This document shows, one piece after another, positions 58,331 to 64,000 of a stretch of DNA of 64,000 nucleotides. A program made the position numbers and the translations under genes. The notes below the pieces were generated by a model, which was given only the letters and a program-made list of their open reading frames with translations, was not told where the DNA came from and made no database searches. Position 1 is the first letter of the stretch, and every line of letters starts with the position of its first letter. Source of the DNA: Geosiphon pyriformis (lineage: Eukaryota; Glomeromycota; Glomeromycetes; Archaeosporales; Geosiphonaceae); NCBI GenBank assembly GCA_016748015.1, contig JAAOMT010000484.1, positions 297,379 through 361,378 of the forward strand, read 5' to 3'.

Positions 58331-60519
58331 GGAGATAGTCTAAAAGGTAAATAAAATGTTATAATTTAATTTGAGATCCTGATGCTGTGAATATTTGAAT
58401 TTTAGAATACAATTTTTTTTTTAGTAAAACATCACAAGTATAAAATATAATCTTTCACGTTGTATATATAATTTCACGATAAAATAATAAGATTGAAGAA
58501 CGTTTTAATTGAACTTTTAAAAAAAGGTTTGCTTTGGATATATTGATGCAATATGTATTTCTAATCGATAAGCTAGCTTATCGATTTCAAACATCTACAT
58601 ATGTAACCTTTTCACGTAAAAGTGGTTTTTGTTTTTTTGATTAATTAAAATATTAGAGGAATATGAAATTTTCGTTTTCATATAATAAGTTAAAAAAAAA
58701 TCCTCTAACACATTTTTCTCATGCTCAATATTTTCATTACTTTGAAAATTTTTAAACAAAGTTTGCTAAAAGAAAAAATCACTACATCAACTATTTAATA
58801 CCATTTATGATATTGTCCAAAAAATAAATTGAGGATAAAGTTCTTTTTGAAGTTTAATATTTATTTTTATGTGACGAGCCAAACAGTCCAAAGATATTTT
58901 AAGATAAGATAACAAAATTAAAAACAAGAGAATTAGAGAATCTTGGTGATCTAAACCTTAAAGCAATCTATTAATAAATAAATTAAAGACCAAGAGTGAA
59001 TGCCTAAAATTTCTATAGTTACAGAAATGTCATTTCTCTCCCAAACAATTCAAATGATTTTTGTTTGGCATCCGATTTAAGCCTTTGAAAATTTATATAT
59101 ATTTTTTTTTGAAACTCATTGTTTTATTAGAAGTTAGCATAAGCATTGACAACGAAAATATTTAAAAAGACCAAATTTTCATTTTATTCAAGGTAATAAT
59201 TTAAAAAAAGGAATAGTTTTCAAAAACATTAGAATTATTTTATCTCAGAGTTGGTTGGCATCCTTGCCTGTGAAAAATTAACGAGAATATTTGATTTTCT
59301 GCTAATTTTAATTTATTAATTTATTTTTGACTTTTAAAATTTTTTTTTTTTTAACTTGAAATTAAAATTTCAGCTTTTATAAAAAGAAATAAGTCAATTG
59401 AATTTGGGAATTTTGATAATAAAAATCATTGCTCTCCTATTTTTCTTTATCATAATATTTTTCTAGATCATATTTTTGTATATCAAATTATTTAACGCTA
59501 TTGCCTATTTAAGAAACACAGACGCTAATTAAGAATAAAATATTTTAATCAATCATATGATCAGTTTTTTTTGAAATTTTTACTATATGAAAAAAATCTT
59601 TCAAGTAAAAAGATCGTCCAAGTGGAAAGATTGTTCGTTTGGGAATTTTCCATTCCCAGAAATCATGATGGTGAGTTTATTGAATTTCTTTTATTTATAT
59701 TTTCGTAATCTGCAACATAAGGTTTTAATGATCGTCATAAATCGTGATTCAACAAACTCGTCCTGTTCTGGGTACGTTTCCTTTCGTGGACAATTTTCTC
59801 GTTGATTGATGAGGTAAGATACTGGTCGACTTGAAATTTTTCTGTAATTTTTATTGAATTCCATTTTTCAATGTATTTTGATTAATTAATATTTTTTGCT
59901 CTTTTGTTCGTTTTTTAGATATGGTATTTATACTTTTCTTTCAATTATTGATCACAAGATGGAGAGTATCCATCTAGAATATGTACCGCCAAAATAAATA
60001 TTCCGTCATTGTAGAACAACTCAAATTATGAAAGGAAGGTTTTACATATCATTTATAACTTGCATAATAATATTTATTTATAATGAAGAAAGTGCTATTG
60101 AGATACCTAAAATAAATATTCCATCATCTGTTTTTTTTATTGTCAAAATTGCTATTCTTGGATTTTGTAAGCATGAAGATTATTGGCCTTCCATATTGGT
60201 GACCCAAGATTTCCAAAAAATAAATCGAGATTACTATAAAACCTTAATTCATTTAACTTTTTACCCAATGAAAAATATTGGTTTTTGGCGCCTAATAGTC
60301 CTGGCAGAAAATTAATGACGCAAAATGTTTTTCGCGAAATTTATGCCGTGCTATTTTTGCTTACTTATGATGTAGTACAATCACTTATTTATTTCCAATC
60401 TTTTAATTTATCCATTTTTTCACATTCCCAACTCTGTAAATACTTTTGTGGTAACAGCAATTGAAATTACCAAAATTGACTGCTTTCCTGTTAACATTAC
60501 GTTGCTATAGTTTACAAAA
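58331..60519. other. Gene-free stretch
   Basis: Nothing firmly supported. 60028-60315 is a 95-residue frame starting MKGRFYISFITCIIIFIYNE with a possible signal peptide, but composition and surroundings do not back it up. Confidence 0.45.
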
Positions 60520-60985
60520 ATGGCTGAATTCTGTATATTCATCGTCCTGGTTGCCCAACCGAAATTAAGTTGTGGCCAGATTGGTAAAATCGTTCACACA
60601 AAATTATTTGGTTATAGCAGCCGAAGTCAAACCAGAAACACTTTTTTGTCATGGTCTCATGGGCAACTTATAGCACCAATGATGGATTATCTCTTAAAGC
60701 TGTATTTTTGAGCGGCGACGACAAGATTGGTTTCTACAAATTCAGAAAGAATTTAAATAGTCGTATCTATAATGAAACATTAAATAACCACCTTCATGAC
60801 AATAAAGCAAGAAAGCATGGGCATCAATGGGTATTACAGCAGGATAATGATCAAAGCACACTTCTAATAAATATGTAATGATCTTCAAAGCAGGACTTCT
60901 ACGTCATGTGTTGCCATGGACACATATAGCCCAGACCTCAACCGCATTAAAGTTGTTTGAGCTGTTTTTAATGCATAATGTAAAG
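60520..60985 (+). pseudogene. Tc1/mariner-type transposase remnant
   Basis: 60651-60878 reads FVMVSWATYS-like then YNETLNNHLHDN and GHQWVLQQDNDQS, which is the central Tc1 motif with the second catalytic Asp (QQDND). In a shifted frame 60917-60973 gives MDTYSPDLNRIKVV and a stop, the family's Y-S-P-D-L-N-P-I-E motif with the third acidic residue changed to Lys. The N-terminal part and terminal repeats are missing. A dead fragment. Confidence 0.7.
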
Positions 60986-61841
60986 AAAAAAGTAAATATT
61001 AAAAATGATCGTTTTAAATAAAAATTAATAATATTGGTTAATTTATGAATTCAATAAGTTAATTATAGATTATAAATTTTATTTTTATGTCTCTACAAAA
61101 GATTTTGTTGTTCATTAGATGATGATTATCATCATAAACTAGTTTAATATTTTTATGGTAACTATAATATAATAATATTATTCAAATTTTACACTCAAAG
61201 AATTATTAAACATGAATAATAATGGATTGATTCCAAGATTTTTTGAGTTATGTTTACATGATCACATTTTTGTTTTTGCTAGCATTTAATCCATAAGGTA
61301 TATAGATATTCATAATTTCAAATAATTATTTCCACAAAAAATATGTAAGCAAAACTTGTGGGTTTTACAGCTATATCCACCATAATCTGAGTTAATCTAA
61401 AAGTGTTTCACTTTTTACAATGCAAAACAGAGCTCAATAGGAATATTAATGATGCATGTAACATTCTTTTTTGTTATCTTACTAAAAACAGGTTTGGTTA
61501 AACCAACGCAGTAGTTTACTTCCTTATAAAACTTTTATATTATCTAAATTGAATTTACATGATAATTTAAAGTTTAATTAAGAATTTTTATATTTTAATA
61601 TTGGGGTTATGTATAATAGTAAAGCACCTATTTTTGAAGCATAAAAAAATGTAAAGTTTTTCTGCAAATTAACTTTTAATAATGCAAAATGCACATATCA
61701 AGATTTCTAATCAAATTTACTCCATTGAACATTGCAGATTTTGGTCACACCTAATTCAAGTTAGTAAAGTGGAAAATTCTCAATTCACTTTTTTTCTATC
61801 CAACTCCTGAAGATTATCATAAGTAATTCTTTACTTTTTGA
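60986..61841. other. Gene-free stretch
   Basis: No supported feature; AT-rich with no long frames. Confidence 0.5.
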
Positions 61842-62280
61842 GGCGTAAAGCTTTTATGTTGTACATTAGATTATTTACCCCCTGAAATGGTCGATGGGGA
61901 GATTATGATGCTAAAAGTTGATTTATGATCACTTGATGTTTTATGCTATGAGTTCTTATTCGGTGTTTTCCCTTTCGAAGATATGGCTGGATTAGCGGAA
62001 ACGTACAAATGTATTGCAAATGTTGATCTCAAAATACCAGATCATATTTCACCAGAAGCTCAAGATATAATTGTATAGGTGAGTTGAGAATAAATCCAAA
62101 GAGTTTAAAAATGCTTTTTCTTTTAAAATTCTATAATATAATCAATTGCTACATTATTTATTGTAACATGACCTTAACAAACGCTTTTCTCTTGCCAAAA
62201 TTGCCATTCATCCATGGATTATCAAGTACGAAAGGACAAGGTTGTCCAATGGACACAATTTACTTCCAAGGGAACCTTAG
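61842..62280 (+). pseudogene. Aurora-type protein kinase, C-lobe fragment
   Basis: 61842-62078 reads the activation loop and C-lobe: CCTLDYLPPEMVDGE (family C-G-T-L-D-Y-L-P-P-E-M), KVDL-stop-SLDVLCYEFLFG (Trp codon turned to TGA), FPFEDMAGLAETYKCI and ANVDLKIPDHISPEAQDII, then TAG. 62182-62280, after what looks like an intron, continues RFSLAKIAIHPWIIKYE and ends at a stop. LRINPK just after 62083 belongs between them. These motifs are specific to the Aurora/Ipl1 group rather than kinases at large. The N-lobe and catalytic loop are absent upstream, so this is a truncated, inactive copy; the working gene must lie elsewhere. Confidence 0.75.
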
Positions 62281-63040
62281 CGAATATAAGTTTCTATGGT
62301 ATTCCGCAATCAATAGACTTTCATTGGATATAACGTAAAAGTTCAATATTATCACTTTTTATTTCACAAAAACTGATGTTTTGAGGCTTTGTTATTTCAT
62401 TCTAGCTCATTTGAAAAATTGAGTCAATTCGCTATAAAGGAATTCGGGTTATTAAGCTATCAAAGTCGACGTTTTGTTTTGAAAAGTTAAATACTTTTCT
62501 GATTTATTTCTAATCAAAAAAATTTAGATTAAATTTGCATTATTAATTGTTAAAATATTCTATATTGAGTTTCTAGAAAGACAATATCATAAACTTTGAA
62601 ATTGATTACTAATGTTCAGTCGAACCAACTTTTTAGATTTTCTAAAAATACTTGATTTTGATTGTGTACTTGACGTTTTCCTAAAATATGCATATTAATA
62701 ACCTTAAGCACTTTGTAAGAGGACATTTCTACCACCCCCCCCCCCCCCCATGTTTGGCTAGGACTCAAATGGAGTACTTAGGGTAAAGCAATCGTATATT
62801 TTAACCTCATGAGTTTTGCTCCAACCAAATGGGATGAAAGTACTACTTTTGGAGTCCTTGACTTTGTTAGCCTATTGGTACCCTTAGTACTCCTGTTATT
62901 GGGGCATTGATTGATTGGGCGGGTGTAGCAGGCCTTCCCATACTTGGATCTCAGTATTACCAATGGAGCTGTCAGAAACTCGTGGGCCTGCGGGCAGTTG
63001 GTATGGTTATTGTCATGAACAAATTAACCTCCAAAATATA
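62281..63040. other. Gene-free stretch with a poly-C run
   Basis: A run of C at 62731-62749 is the only clear structure. No supported gene. Confidence 0.5.
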
Positions 63041-63497
63041 GTGACAAGAGCTAAACAATCATTGAAAGTTAGAAGAAATAAAATAAAATAATTTTCCAAA
63101 CTGCCATCCCATAAAGACTTACCAGTATAACCAAAATAATAGAAAATTTAACCTACGTGTGGTCAATTGAAGCGTAAAACCAAAACAAAACAACATTTGA
63201 CATAGGAAAAACAGTTGGTGGCACAAATAAAAGAACAAGACATTCATTTGAATGACGTAGAAATTTTCTTTTGTAAGACATCAGATGACAGTGAAAATAT
63301 TTTTGATCAACAGTCTTACAAAAGAAAATTTATACGTGTGTCTTGTTTTGGCCTTGCTCATTCTGCTGTGCCAGCAACTGTTTTTTTCCTTATTATTTTG
63401 GTTATACTGGTAAGTCTTATGGAATGGCAGTTTGGAAAATTATTTTATTTTATTTCTTCTAACTTTCAATGATTTTTTACCTCTTGTTACTTATCTG
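63041..63497. repeat. Foldback: two inverted arms of ~200 bp
   Basis: Read on the opposite strand, 63497-63290 resembles 63041-63250. Shared stretches include ATCATTGAAAGTTAGAAGAA, TTTTCCAAACTGCCAT, GACTTACCAGTATAACCAAA, AAAACAGTTG-TGGCACA and a 19-bp exact arm pair AAATTTTCTTTTGTAAGAC (63261) / GTCTTACAAAAGAAAATTT (63313). Arms differ by a few indels. It could be a MITE-like element or a fused pair of inverted copies. The frame 63215-63472 runs through it and is probably not a gene. Confidence 0.75.
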
Positions 63498-64000
63498 AAG
63501 GAGCATACAGACTGGTCTTATACCGATTTCTTGAGGCTCCATTGTGATATCATCATTAATTCGCCGTCATTTTTCGATGACTGGACACTACTTAACAGTA
63601 CTTGGTTCTGCTGCTTTAACTGAGTAGTAAAAGAGATTAGCCCAAACTGTTATGAAAAGAAGGTATAGTTAGTGATTTATGTGCTAACGAGGAGTGCCCA
63701 TGATCTGCTGTCTACTGGACTTCATGGGAGTTCTACCCTCGCAATTTAGTAATTTTTGTGAATATTGAAGGTTTTACAATTCTTTGAAAGCCAATTCAAT
63801 TCAATGAAAATCAAAAATTAGATTTTTAAAATTTGATTAGTTTCTTATATTCTTTTTCCTATTATTATTATTATTATTAAAATCAATATATCTTAGGTTA
63901 AAATGATTTTTTTTATTTTTAGAATTTTTTAAAATTTAATAAACTCAACTAAAAGTACAATTTCTTTATTTTGATATCTTTTGTTATAAGACTAAAATTT
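63498..64000. other. Gene-free right edge
   Basis: No supported gene; a short (ATT)n run lies near 63862-63880. Confidence 0.5.

Noticed and set aside
59587-60315. Two plus-strand frames of 72 and 95 residues
   Set aside because: No recognisable domain, no splice partners and AT-rich codon use; kept only as a note.
63215-63472. 85-residue frame with a hydrophobic C-terminal segment
   Set aside because: Lies across both arms of an inverted repeat and has no signal or domain support.

Overview
This is a eukaryotic, very AT-rich window. It carries many short spliceosomal introns, long transposon-derived deserts and sparse genes. The LINE-type retrotransposon proteins (RRM-like ORF1, AP-type endonuclease, reverse transcriptase, RNase H) and the two-segment membrane protein at 47197-49304 are of types I recognise from arbuscular mycorrhizal fungi. 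I infer a Glomeromycotina genome close to Rhizophagus; the species is not provable from here.

Layout. (1) 1-5228 is a compact block of conserved genes: an augmin subunit HAUS6-like gene (minus, ten exons, cut by the left edge), a MYST histone acetyltransferase (minus, three exons) and, divergent from it, a dCTP deaminase-like gene (plus, six exons, one GC-AG intron). (2) 5229-27060 is a transposon graveyard. It holds two plus-strand LINE fragments (7029-9290, 9471-10430), a long but inactivated minus-strand LINE (12351-19130) and a pogo/Tigger-like DNA transposon (20328-21912). The surrounding AT-rich blocks are at least partly older, almost GC-free copies of the same LINE ORF1. The stop codons and catalytic-residue losses are mostly C-to-T or G-to-A changes, as RIP or methyl-cytosine deamination would give. 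(3) 27061-34140 has microsatellites and a decayed coding relic. (4) 34148-53194 carries three genes for predicted secreted proteins, each with a clear TATA box 198-247 bp before its ATG: a 1067-residue Asn-Gly/Thr repeat protein, a 107-residue precursor with three Lys-Arg sites, and a 478-residue Asn-Gly repeat protein whose repeat blocks are separated by Lys-Arg sites. Between the last two lie a nine-exon membrane-protein gene (minus), a tandem duplication just upstream of it and a MITE with perfect 40-bp inverted ends. (5) 53195-64000 holds a four-exon SAM-dependent methyltransferase gene, relics of a Tc1/mariner transposase and an Aurora-type kinase, and an inverted-repeat foldback near the right edge.

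How it fits together. The conserved genes act in chromosome and nucleotide metabolism (spindle microtubule nucleation, histone acetylation, dCTP/dUTP supply) and sit in one small island. The secreted repeat and Kex2-type precursors form a second, accessory group. Two of them share the same 13-residue Asn-Gly motif, so they look like one family, and the Lys-Arg layout of the other pair matches fungal Kex2-processed repeat proteins. These secreted genes are the best candidates for undescribed biology in the window. Exon joins below are my own reading of phase and splice signals, without transcript data.
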